Assembly: GCA_028551475.1 (NCBI GenBank)
Contig: CM052357.1
Span: 4,201,931 to 4,265,930 of the forward strand
Length of the DNA: 64,000 nt
DNA from: Casuarina equisetifolia
Taxonomy: Eukaryota; Streptophyta; Magnoliopsida; Fagales; Casuarinaceae
Reading direction: 5' to 3'
Shown piece by piece: positions 1-10,500 of this stretch. The translations under genes were made by a program, and so were the position numbers. Position 1 is the stretch's first letter. Each line of letters starts with the position of its first letter. The notes under the pieces were generated by a model. The model saw only the letters and a program-made list of their open reading frames with translations. It made no database searches and was not told the origin of the DNA.

Positions 1-25
1 TAATTTATTTTTTCTTGGTCTTTAG

Positions 26-2167
26 GGAACGGACATGGTTGAAGGAATTGTTCTTGAACTTCCTTTACAGAAAAATGAGTCATTAAACCTAGAAGCCTTC
101 TCAAAGATGACAAATTTGAGGATACTTTTGATCAAGAACAAAAGTATTTATCCGAAAACCAATAATGAATTTTGGGAAGATTTGCACACTTTAAAATGGG
201 AAAGAGATCCTTCAAATTTTAATTTAAGCAATAAGTTATGTGTTATTACATGGTGGGGATATCCTTTACAATCTTTGCCATCTAATTTCCAATTAGACAA
301 TCTTGTGAAGCTCCAAATGCCTCATAGTTACATCAACAAATTGTGGGATGGAAGAAAGGTGAGATTTTGTTTTTCTTATGGTAGGGTTTACATAAATGTA
401 TTCTTCTTCATCATCATCAACATTTTTATTCAATTTTTTTTATTTAACAATTTATTTTCTTATGGCAGAGCTTTAGTAAATTAAAGGAAATTGACCTAAA
501 GGACTCCAAAAACTTGATCGAGACACCAAACTTTTATGGAGCCCCAAACCTTGAGAAGTTAGTTTTTTCATTTTGTACAAGTTTGTCTAAGGTTCACTCA
601 TCTATTAGATTTGTCAAACAACTACAAGTATTGGACCTAAAGGGTTGCCATTGTTTAAAAGAACTATTAGAAAGTGGGAATGGTTGGAAATATCTAGAGG
701 AAGTTGATATAAGGGGAACTACAATAAGAAAATTATCATCAAGAATCTTAGATGTTGAAAGTGAATCAAATCCCACTAGCTTTTTGCTTATGAAGTCATT
801 ATCAAGCTTTAACTCTTTAACAAATTTAAATTTGAGTTATTGCAATATGTTAGATGACACATTCTTTAGCGGTCTTGGTTATTTATCATCACTTAAGTTT
901 TTGGATCTTTCTAGGAACAAATTTACAAGAATCCCAGAATTTGTATATCAACTTTCTAACCTTGAAGAGCTTCTCTTACGTCATTGTAATGGCATTCAAG
1001 CATTACAAAAGCCTTTATTCTCATATTTGAAGTCTTTGAAAATTTTAGATTTTGGTTATTCCAATCTAACAAATGACACAATCCTCAATGATATTGGTTG
1101 TTTATTCTCACTTCAAAGTCTCTATCTAGAAGAGAACAAATTTACAAGAATACCAGATAGTATTTCTCAACTTTCCAACCTACTGCTACTTAAGTTGGAT
1201 AATTGCTGTAGCCTTCAAGCATTACCAAAGCTCCCGGCTAGACCTTTGCTATTGAGTGTAAGAAATTGTGCATTATTAGAAAAACTCTATAGTCAAATGG
1301 ATGCGAGGACTTCCAATGAAATGATGTTGACTAGTGATTTCTCTGCTATCGCTATCTATGTTGGTTATGACAAGAAGCCTTATATGAGTTTGTATGTGCA
1401 GCCAGAAAAGTCTTTTCAAACTAAAGATGAAGTGAGTTTCTTGCAGTTCTGTTTAATATACGTCCATTGCATTATTGAAGTAACATTGCTATTTTATGAT
1501 AGCCTAAAAGAACTACATTGATATCTTTCTCTTCTTGTCCTTTATTTCTTAGGGGAAACTATTGTTAAATGGAGTAGCATGGGGCCTCGCACAGGGATCT
1601 AAAATCCCGGGGTGGTTCAACCAAAGAAGCATCAATTCCTCTGGAACAATTCAAAGTTGTGTAAAGTTGGATGATTATTCCAACAATTGGGAGGGTTATG
1701 CTTTGTTTATTGTTTATCAAGTCCATGAGCTTGACAGTTTTCAAAGAGAGATTAAAAGCGAAAATGCTGATGAGTTTGAAAAATCAAATTCTAGAATACT
1801 TTTTCGAAATATCATTGTTTTTCCTGAATTTTCTTGCCAATTGCAAGTCAATGAAGGGGGTCCAAGACGTTCTTTCATCTTTCGTATCCCTGAAGTCGTT
1901 CCTGTCGGGTCAAATGGAGTTTGGGTGTACATAATTATTCCATGCTTCGACGAGGTGATGAATGTATTAACTAGATTGGCTCACCTTAGGGTTTCAATTG
2001 CAACAAAGAGCCCCAATGTGGAGGTGAGGGAGTGCGGCGCACGTCTAGTACCTGCTCATGATCATTCAGAGTTCAATCAAGTTGTTAGTAGCATTTCTCC
2101 GCAAGTTTTGGACGAAACGAGCCTTAAGGATATTTGTTGTCCTTGTTTAAGTCTATGGGGATTGTAA
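26..2167 (+). CDS. TNL immune receptor, 3' part (LRR and C-JID exons), partial
   Basis: Exons 26-358, 469-1431 and 1553-2167 join in phase 0 with GT/AG borders and give 636 codons without a stop. The 5' end (TIR and NBS) lies before the window. The first exon begins with the stretch that follows the NBS in TNLs (VEGIVLELP, then WWGYPLQSLPS). The second is a leucine-rich repeat exon with about eight LRRs. The third is the C-terminal jelly-roll (C-JID/post-LRR) domain, with GSKIPGWFN near its start and ECGARLVP near its end. In characterised TNLs, LRR plus C-JID bind the pathogen ligand. Exon lengths (333 nt for the first) and splice positions match the complete TNL at 31-37 kb, so the two are close paralogues. 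It looks intact as far as it can be seen. Confidence 0.9.
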
Positions 2168-2194
2168 AATTGTAGCCTTTTGTTTCATTGGCTG

Positions 2195-2200
2195 AATAAA
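2195..2200 (+). terminator. Poly(A) signal of the first TNL
   Basis: AATAAA lies 28 nt after the TAA stop, within the short motif gctgaataaa. The same motif follows the stop of the TNL at 37.0 kb and is recognisable after the broken copies at 9.6, 51.3 and 55.2 kb. Confidence 0.6.
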
Positions 2201-3093
2201 TAAGTTGTGTTGGCAGTGCATAAATTAAGGCTCCCTCTGATGAATAGCGCGATGAGTTTGAATTTTATTAAATAATAAATGTTGCTTTGAGTTTCTCTTG
2301 TTTGTTTATGAGATGTGCTAGCCTGAGTCTATTACAGATATTGTGACAACAGAAAGATCTTCGTGTAGTTCTTTATTTTTATTTTTATGTTTGTTTTTGT
2401 TTGCTGGTTTTCCTTTCTTTATTACTAGCGTTTGACTAAATTGAACTTTTCTCGATCCTGAAATGAATAAAGGCTAAAGGAGCCATACTGTATGTAAGGG
2501 ATGATGAGACTACTAAATTCTCTACCAACTCAAATTCTTATTATGTACTCATTTGCTTGTAATTTGCTCATTGAAACTTATACTTAACTACCCTTTTTAC
2601 TATCTCTTACTTGTTACATTCCTCTTAAGTTATTGAATGTGGACTGATTTTCATCTAAGTCTTCGATTGCTAACTAAGCCTATCCATATGTCTATGCTCC
2701 TGGGATCCATATTCAACGGAAAACGTACAATATGTGGAATGCCGTTGAGATCAAAGACTTCCTAAATATTTATACAGGTATATATTTGCCTCATTCTTCT
2801 TGTCTATAGTGAGACATCTGAGCAGTTACAAGTAGTGTAGAAGTTATGTTGCAAAGATCCCACGTATTTACTTGATGAATAGACATTTGGAAGTATTCAT
2901 GTTTTTATAACACTCCCCCAGAGATTGAGTTCTTTTTGTGTACTTCCCTTAAATCTCCTTATAATTTCATTTTTCAACAGCTTTTGATGGAATATTATGG
3001 ACCATTTGTTGCTCTTTTATGTTATCAACCTCATTACAATTGTCGTTTAAGACTGTTCTTTAGTTTTTTACTTTTTGAGGTCGCCACAGAGTT

Positions 3094-3185
3094 GTGTCTA
3101 TAGAATCCAAATGAATTTGAAATATCTAGAAACACATTTGTGTCTATAGAATCCATATGAATTTGAAATATCTAGAAACACATTA
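3094..3185. repeat. Two-copy 46-bp tandem repeat
   Basis: The unit beginning gtgtctatagaatcca is present at 3094-3139 and again at 3140-3185, with one substitution (ccaaat versus ccatat). Other copies of this flank have the unit once, so this is a recent local duplication. Confidence 0.85.
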
Positions 3186-3244
3186 GACACTAATAGAGGC
3201 AATCCAAGATGTTTTTTGCAAATTTGAGTCTTACTAACATTCAT

Positions 3245-3388
3245 TTCTTTGTGTTGAAGGATAAGCAGAAATATGCAGCGTTGCCCGTGTATGTGGTGGT
3301 TTTCCTGCCGGTAATAGCTTTTGCTGTGGCGCAGTTTACGCTCTATTTTGACCTTATACGGGCCACCTTCAAGAAGGTAGCAAAATGA
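3245..3388 (+). pseudogene. PGG-ankyrin protein, C-terminal remnant
   Basis: An open stretch ending in TGA encodes the last membrane segment typical of plant ankyrin proteins with a PGG domain (ITN1/ACD6-like): [20 protein letters not shown], then YFDLIRATFKKV. No upstream ankyrin repeats or PGG motif are present within reach, so this is a tail only. A longer copy of the same gene lies at 15.3-15.8 kb. Both are followed by the same roughly 1.1 kb of non-coding sequence. Confidence 0.65.
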
Positions 3389-4560
3389 AGCTACAAGCTG
3401 GCTCCTCTTTGACGTCTCTGTTCCTTTTGTTTCCCCGTCTGTCCTTTCTTGGAACTTATGTTATCCTATGTGTTTGCGTGATTGACTCTGTCTGCGTTGA
3501 AAGCTGTTTTCTATGAGACATTAATGCCCAACTGTTTTTCTTCTTTTTTCTTTCTGGAGCTCATAATGCAGCCGTGGATGTTGGTTTTACATACCAAGGG
3601 GGATGACATTTTGCGTTGAAACATCTGTTTCTTAAAAGCCCTACAAGCATATCTTGAGCAAGTGCATGCCAATGTAGAGAAGAACGGGGAGGTTGAATGG
3701 TTAATTCTTTACATTTTGGACAATTAAACAAACCGGATTAGGAAAAATGATTGAAGATAAAGGATTACAAAGCTTTAGAGCTTTGTAGTAGGGAAGCCTC
3801 CCAAATAAAAAGCCCCGAAGAAGATTTTTTGGAATTACACGCTCAGGTTGAAGCTTTAGTTAAATTTAAGATAAATTTTGACGTATTCGAAGATTAGTGA
3901 AAAGAAAAACATTTAGATAATAACGTAGACCGAATATTTGACCAGCTTTGAGCAACTGGCCTTTTGTTCCTCCGCCAGAAAGCAGCTTCTGACACCTAGC
4001 AGCTTTAACAGACTCAAAACAGTCGGTCCACTCAATTTTGTCCACGTAACAGTAGAATACTCTGTTCTGGAAACAGAGCAGCTGCGACTTCCACCCGTCC
4101 TGCAGCAGCAGCTATTTCTTCCTCATGGGGAGCAACAGCTGCAGAAAGAATCAACGTAAAAATATAACAAACCCTTAATGGAAAATTATGAATTATTTTT
4201 CATACAACTTTTTCTATAGTCTTTTGCAGACTCATCATAAAGTAACCTCTTGCTTTTTTGTTTTTTTCTTAACCAATGTTTTTGCATGTAAGGGTTATTC
4301 TTGCATGATAGGTTAGAAAAACTATACTACGGTGCACCAATTTCTATAGAACAATTTAGAGTCGTTTATTTTTTAATAGTTTTGATCTTTCGCACGAGTG
4401 ATGGGGAAATGCTCTGTTTATTTTTCATCAAGTCTGTGAGCATGGAAATTCAAATCCCACTTTTCCCGAGTTTACTACTACAATGTTTTAAGCAGTATTT
4501 CTCCACATAATTCGGACTCAGAAATTTTTAAGAATCACTTTAATGTCAACAATCTTGATA
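3389..4560. repeat. Block shared with 15.8-16.8 kb; no gene seen
   Basis: This stretch matches the sequence downstream of the PGG-ankyrin relic at 15.8-16.8 kb. Shared landmarks include 'catcttgagcaagtgcatgc', 'acacctagcagcttt', 'actctgttctggaaaca' and 'gagcatggaaattcaaatcc'. Short open frames in it are not conserved between the two copies. At about 4.56-4.73 kb it switches to sequence similar to a TNL 3' region at 25.2-25.4 kb, which marks a recombination seam. Confidence 0.6.
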
Positions 4561-4635
4561 TCTATGGCTCTACTGCAGGGAAAGTGTTAAGCTGTAGAAT
4601 CTAAGTTCATGGGTTGAGAAATCCTACTTAATGTT

Positions 4636-5532
4636 CTAGTGTAGGCAGTGTCCTATGCATCGGTACAAGAAGATGGAATTTAAACATGTTGCTTGATTTC
4701 TCTCTCTTTCTTGTTTATTTTTATTTGGTGACACTCCCCTCAACGCAGAACCTGGAACCGATGAATTCAGCAAGAACTCTCTAAGTGCGGCACGGCGAGA
4801 AACAACCGGGCCTTGAAGCCCCATAAGAACTTGCTCTCCTTCCTTCAGATACTTGGGATCAACAGATTTAGCCGCGTCTATGGACGCACCGCAGAAGGGC
4901 TGCATGTACTCACTTAGATTCTTGAGAATTCTGAACATCAGAAATTAAAATTTACTCATTGACGTTTCCAACTTTTCTCTCATTGACTCAAAGCGAGGCT
5001 TTCGCCCGGCGTTTGCTTACGGGAAAGGTGCGAAACATGGCATTATCGAATATAACCAATGCCAAGTACAAATCATGCTCCACCAAAGCACCACGAGAAA
5101 ATGTGCCAAAAGAAATATGACCGAAATTAGCTTATCGGAAACCAAACAGCGATTAGTGCTCCATTTGCTTGCAAAACCCTAGAATCTCTCACATCCAAAA
5201 CCCGTGAAAACATTTGAAGGCGGAGCAAAACGTATAAACCTATTTAGGCTTAATTGCAAACCAATTTAAACCTAATTGAGGGGTTCCTTTGAAATTTCGG
5301 CAATCAAAAAATGAAAAAAGAGAAAAAGAAGAACGGAAGTGTGGAGGAGGAATTACAGTAACCTGGTGCCGAAGTCGCGGAAGGAATGAAGATCGGAAAT
5401 GTTAACAATGAAGCGGCAACACTCATCAATGTATATGCCCTTCCCTACATCATAAATCACCATCATCATCCAGAATGAAGCAGATGGACAGAGAGGAGAG
5501 ACAGCATCGAAAAGCCGCGCACACATTTTCAT
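4636..5532 (-). CDS. Unidentified two-exon minus-strand gene, possibly truncated
   Basis: I do not recognise this gene. A first exon (5532 down to 5363, ATG at 5532) joins a second (4930 down to 4636). The splice is in phase 2 at an Arg codon: AG before a GT donor, then A after a CAG acceptor. The product would be about 154 residues. The first exon contains VGKGIYIDECCRFIVN, and the second contains YMQPFCGASIDAAKS and GPVVSRRAALREFLLNSS. A decayed copy of the second exon lies at 6.23-6.46 kb, which suggests it was once a real exon. From about 4.73 kb downwards the DNA resembles TNL flank, so the natural 3' end has probably been replaced and the last 30 or so residues are foreign. The donor (gttact) is weak. 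Confidence 0.35.
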
Positions 5533-6229
5533 CCAAGAATTCCAAGAACTCCCATTTGTGAGCCACCTTTCTGATTATTAAGGAGTGGGTTACCTTCTAT
5601 TACTGCTCATGCGTTTTGATAGGCCTGGGCCATTCTTAGACTGATATCCATTTCTGCTTCTGCTAACGCTGCAGAAAGAGAAATGGAGCTGCGGCGAAAA
5701 CTTTTTCACACAGCGAACGCCTTGGTTTCGGCGGAATTTGGATACTGTGGGGTTCGGGGCCTCACCGTTTTGATGGGCTTGTGGACGTATGCTGACCCAA
5801 GGTAAATGGGCCGATCTTTTCACAACAACCATAAACCCATATTTCTGTCTCATAAATCTGAAAACACATCACATTATCTAGACATCACTATAAAATAATA
5901 ACAATAATAAAGAAAAAAAAGACACTTAATTTGTCACGTACAAGAGAAAAATGATTGCCAATGATGAATTGATAGTGTATACCTTCAAAACATAGTGTCA
6001 AAGCATGTCTCTCTTAATACCCTTATAAATATGATTAAAAAAAGGCTTATAAGCTGTATAATGAAAGTGGATCTGAAATTTTTAAAAAGAGTAATTTCAA
6101 CACCTAGTTTTACATCACTTTTTTGTGGATCTGAAATTTTAGGGCCAGTAGTTGAATTGCTCTGAACCTAACTATTAATAAGAATGACCCATGTTCCTTC
6201 GACGGTGGGCTGGATGGCGTGGATAAATC
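5533..6229. other. Upstream region of the minus-strand gene; nothing firm
   Basis: This is the expected promoter side of the minus-strand gene. An 87-codon minus-strand frame at 5590-5853 has no recognised motif and no second copy, so I do not call it. The remainder is AT-rich. Confidence 0.3.
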
Positions 6230-6457
6230 TCAGAAAAAGTGACTTTCAGATGTACCAGGTTTCCTACAGTCGCCCAGTTTGACAATTTCGTGAACGCAAA
6301 CCATGCTGCCAACGAATTCATAAAAAGGTTCTCTTGGTGCGACATGATGAGAAACGAAAGGATTTTCGGAACCCGAGAGATCTTGCTGTCTTTCCCTCAA
6401 GTTCGTGGCATCAATTAATTTAGCAGCACCTGTGGCCTTATCACAGAAGGGCTGCAT
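6230..6457 (-). pseudogene. Decayed second copy of the unidentified exon
   Basis: A minus-strand frame starts MQPFCDKATGAAKLID and continues with a SHHVAPREPFYEFVGS stretch. It aligns with MQPFCGASIDAAKS and SRRAALREFLLNSS of the exon at 4.6-4.9 kb. No first exon with a matching splice site was found upstream. It looks like a partial duplicate of the neighbouring gene. Confidence 0.4.
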
Positions 6458-8060
6458 TTGCGAACTTGGATCTTGAAAATTAGGAATATCGGAAACGTGG
6501 AAAAGAAATATAGTCTAAGGAAAAAAGAGGCAAAAGAGAGAAAAACAAAATAGAGCTATCAGGATATGAGCTTTGCAACGTAAGACCCAAAAAGTTGTGG
6601 CAGCTCTTCAACTTTTGTGCAATGCTGAAGTTGACCCTGAATATAGGTAGCTCTCATGATTTTCTATTGCAAAACAAAATGGAATGGTCAAGTTTTCTTT
6701 TCTGTTTTAAGATATTTTCTCAAAGATCAAGAATATAAACGAAAAATGTGGTGAATCTGGTCATTTAACAATCATTGCAGCAACTGGTTATAATGATTCT
6801 ATTAATCCATATCAATGGAGGAAGTTAGCTTATTTTCTCAGAGATCAAGCTAATTTTCTACTATGCTTTGTAACTATTACGTTAGAGAACTTCTAAGAAA
6901 GTGAAAGACTGAGTATTAGATAATTATAGCGTAAACAAAATCGTGCCAACTTGTTTTATAAAGCTTTAGTAATCAACATTCTAATCATGTGTGCGATATT
7001 ATGAGAACATCGGTAAAGCAAAACACCTTTGGCATTTCGTTTCCTATCCACTACATAACTTAAAACAATACAAGCATTTTGCTGCATTCCATAATCCAAT
7101 CATTTTAATGAAAATATGTCTAAAACTCCTGAAGCTAAACTTCTCAAAATTGTTGAAGATTAACAACAAATGGCTTGATAGCTAAGCAACAACTCGCTTA
7201 AGAAGAAGACAATACGGCCTCAACAACCAAGTAAGAGCTAAAATCTTCATTAGTAACGACTCATCTCCTGCTAGAAATGGAAAACAGCTGGATGATCAAG
7301 GCTTGAATGCAGACAAGCTACAACATTGTTGTGTCCACGGAATCCAAATGAACTTCAGACGGTTGCAAACATATGAAGCAATTAAAGATAAGATGTGGGG
7401 GCCTCGGATGGAAAAGATAACACATTAATTTTTATGAATTTAAGTTTCATATCTAACTTAAAATCTTAAGATATTAAGTAGAAGAATTTATCATTTTTCT
7501 AAAAAAATTATGTTTCTTATTTTGGACTCAACATATTCTTGCTTGTCTCAAGTGTGAAACAATATTTCTCATGGATATTTTTGTCTATGAGTGAAAGAAC
7601 AGAAGATTTAATTTAAATTTTTAATGAACTCTTAATACTACAAAACAACTCCAAAATATTTATTTAATATTAACTGAAGGCTTTGGAGTTCGGAAACCCA
7701 TACTCTCATTTGTTAATCCAATTTGCACATACTTACATTTGTTAGTGCAATTTAATTTTCATCTTACCCTTTGTTAGGTAGCCAATTTTAAAATTTTATT
7801 TGCTATAATGCCCATTTTTCACTTTTTACATTCGTTCAATTTGTTCTTACAAAGATCTTGTAAAATATATTTATTGAGAATCTCTTTGCTTCGTAATTTT
7901 TGTCAATGTTGAAGCATTTGAACAACTAAAAATTGTTACCAAGAGTTGTAACAAACATAACACATATGTATGAGGTGAAGAGTTCAATTATCCTTTTCCC
8001 GGAGACTGTTATTAAATTCTTGAAAATGAGTGGTACAGTCACCATTAGTTTCTGTCAATG
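6458..8060. repeat. Gene-free stretch; part duplicated at 26.45-26.96 kb
   Basis: No gene is seen. About 6.89-7.40 kb matches 26.45-26.96 kb, including a shared 'cctttggcatttcgtttcc' and a 'gcttgaatgcagacaag' stretch. About 7.44-8.05 kb matches 28.45-28.82 kb and, without the insert that follows, 11.5-11.9 kb and 56.9 kb. Confidence 0.55.
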
Positions 8061-8570
8061 TGTCGGCAAGGATCCCAGTGTGACAAAGTCAGCTACCTCC
8101 ATCATGGAGGACGCAGACTCCCAGCATGGCAAGAGTAGGCGCCATCGTGGCTCCCTCGCCTCTTACCTAATGGATGAGTAATTGGGCGTTGGAGTAGCAA
8201 GCGACTGCACCCGCAGCTTTTATTAAACCGTCTCACGCAATGGTTCTTATGGTTATTCTGCTGCATGGGGCAGGGCGCTTAGGAAGCAGTGAAAATTAGC
8301 GTGTGGCTAACAAGTAACGATGGGGGGTACAGGGCTAAGCGTGGTGTTTTCCATGGCTATCTTATCCCTTTAGTTTGGGATCTGTAATGGAATTTTACAG
8401 AGTGACAGAGCCCTAAACAGAGTGGAGACTACAAATAGGGTAGGAAAGTAGAAGTGAGCCATGAATCTTTTTGTAACATTGAACCCTTTTTCTTAATGAA
8501 AGTTATCCTCGTTCCACTCCCTAAGTTCCTGTTTTAGTCGGTCAAAGATAAGGACGAAACAGCGTTTCCA
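8061..8570. mobile_element. Solo-LTR-like insertion, copy 1
   Basis: About 510 bp, TG...CA as bounded here, highly similar to 28.8-29.35 kb (shared 'aaggatcccagtgtgacaaa' and 'cttaatgaaagttatcctcg'). The flanks match 11.87-11.91 and 56.93-56.97 kb, where the block is missing, so it behaves as an insertion. No gag or pol frames are present, which fits a solo LTR, although the borders are approximate and no target duplication could be proved. Confidence 0.45.
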
Positions 8571-8861
8571 TCCTCTGTTCACGTTCAGCCCCTTCACAGG
8601 CCGGTGACAAGGTCGAGCTCAGGAGGACATAATAGTTTCCTCAGAATTCGTTTCTAAGTGTTGCACCTTAAAAAGAATGGTGTCAAGTTTGGCGGCATCT
8701 CTTTCTTTTCCTTTCTTTTTGCTCTTCTTTCCTCGCAAGTCAGATTCCTTAGAAGCACCAGTTACAACGACCCAACAGCATGTAGACTTTGTGTGATGAT
8801 TGTCGTGGAGATACGTCCAGGGGATAAAAGGTGAGGCAAAAGACCACACTTCTTTTGTTTT
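8571..8861. repeat. Dispersed segment shared with 12.2, 29.4 and 57.3 kb
   Basis: This holds a pyrimidine-rich stretch (tttcttttcctttctttttgc) followed by 'cgcaagtcagattcctta'. It occurs also at 29.40-29.55, 12.22-12.30 and 57.31-57.39 kb. In units A and B it directly precedes the module-exon relics, so it may be the old 5' region of that gene. Frames on either strand are not consistently conserved. Confidence 0.4.
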
Positions 8862-9540
8862 AACGTGAAAATTCAGCTAATTGACGCAGAAACCTAAAGA
8901 CCTTTGAAATAAATACCCGTTCCCATTGTGGGTCTATGCTCGTGATGTAACCACTGGAAATTTTCCTACAATTTGAATTTTCAACTAATTGATGCAGAAC
9001 CGTAGAGACCTTGGAAATAAATGCCCGCTCCCATTTTGCGTTTCTTCTCTTGATGCAACGACCCGGAAATTTCCCTGCGATGACCGTCTTTACACAACGC
9101 GAAAACCAGAAAAAACGCTTGTAAGTGGTAACTATAGATTGAGCATGTCTTTATATAATATTTTCTTGAAACTAAATTTCCAACAAGTTTCTTGCACAAA
9201 ATCACCGGAACTTTAGTGTCAGAAAATTACTCAACCTATAATTACTATTTACAAGTGTTTCTCTTGCTTTCCACTTTGCGAAAAGGAAGTCATTGTAGGG
9301 AAATTTTCTGGTAGTTTCATCAAGAGCAAAGTTGCACAATGGGAAGGGGCCTTATTTCAAAGGTATCTAGCTTTCTACGTCAAGCAGTTGAATTGCAGGG
9401 AAATTTCTGGGTAGTTTCATCAAGAGCAAAGATGCACAATGGGAACAGAGCTTTATTTTAAAAATATCAAGCTTTCTGCACCAAGTAGTTGAATTACAGG
9501 AAAATTTCCAAGGAGTTCCATCAAGGGCAGAGACGCACAA
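8862..9540. mobile_element. Foldback-type element with iterated inverted arms
   Basis: Two forward arms of about 105 bp (near 8.87-8.97 and 8.98-9.08 kb) carry 'cgcagaaacct..gacctttgaaataaat.cccg.tcccatt' and 'gatgcaacca'. They are answered by two to three reverse-complement arms at about 9.29-9.39, 9.39-9.49 and 9.49-9.54 kb. The centre is also palindromic: 'aaacgcttgtaagtggtaac' is mirrored by 'attactatttacaagtgttt'. No protein is encoded. This structure is typical of foldback elements. A cleaner copy is at 44.4-44.8 kb, and half copies are at 29.6-29.8 and 53.5-53.7 kb. Confidence 0.65.
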
Positions 9541-10500
9541 GTGATCCTTTTAAAGAGAATGTAAAGTTGGAGCATGTTGGTTGATTGACTGAAGAAATAT
9601 AACTGTTTTGGAGTGCACAAATATAGGTTTTATCTGAAGAATGACATTTTTCCCGAACTTGCTATCCTTTATTTATGAGATATCTTAACTCATTACAGAT
9701 GCCGTGTCAATAGAAAGAGCATCATATATTTTCTTTTTTATATTCTGGAGGTTATTTTTCACCTATTTTCGTTGCCAACTTGTTTTAATCGAGTTTTATG
9801 TTTTGTCTGCCGGTTTTCCCTTTTTATTAGCAACATTTGAGTAAATTGAATTTGTCTCAATCTTAGAAATGATTAAATGCTGTAGGAGCCATATTCTAAG
9901 CAAGAAATGTGAATTGGCACTTGAATTGATGTAGACATTACCAGATTCTCTACTAGCATAAATTCTGTTTAAAGACTCATCTATTTGTAATTTGTTTATT
10001 GAAATTCATGATTAAATTCAGTTCTTACTTTTTTTTCTTAGTGACTTTCATCTTAAATTATTAAATGTACTTCAATTTTCAGATGAGTTTTTTATACTTA
10101 ATTAAGCCCAAAACTTTATATAATGTTTCAGGGATTCGGAATCAAGAGATGTACAAGTAAACTTACTCTTGAGGTCAAAGAATATTGTGAATATTTCTAT
10201 AACATATATACATGCTTCATAATCCTTGAGATTTCGTTTTTCAACAGCTTCAAGTGGAATCTTATGGACCATTCATTGCTCTTTGATGGTACAAATTTCA
10301 TGTGCCTTGTTGTTAGTTTGTTATTTAGTCCTTTTGAATTTATGTATAAAACTACAGACTTTCACGCTATCGTTGAAGCATATAAGGACCAATTTTCATC
10401 TCTGTCGGATAGAATGCAGAAAAGGCTGCCACAGAGTTGTCCACAAAATCCAAATGAATTTGAAATGGTTGGAAACAAATGAACCATTTGAAGAGAAATG
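9541..10500 (+). pseudogene. Last codons of a lost TNL plus its 3' flank
   Basis: The first 25 bp (ccttttaaagagaatgtaaa) match the end of the complete TNL at 37.0 kb. The known TNL flank follows (ggttgattgactgaagaaata). Everything upstream of the tail is gone, and the junction falls exactly at the outer arm of the foldback element. In unit B the equivalent locus still has its LRR and C-JID exons. Confidence 0.6.

Larger units (their letters stand above)
2168..3244. other. TNL 3' flank, repeated in the cluster
   Basis: No gene is seen. The stretch is the downstream flank of the TNL and can be followed, with decay, after the other TNL copies (about 9.6-10.5, 25.2-26.1, 37.0-37.9, 51.3-52.3 and 55.2-56.2 kb). 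Shared landmarks are a 'cattacagat..tgtg' stretch, a 'gaaatgaataaatgctaaaggagcc' type stretch and a tail where 'aatccaaatgaatttgaaat' recurs. Confidence 0.6.
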
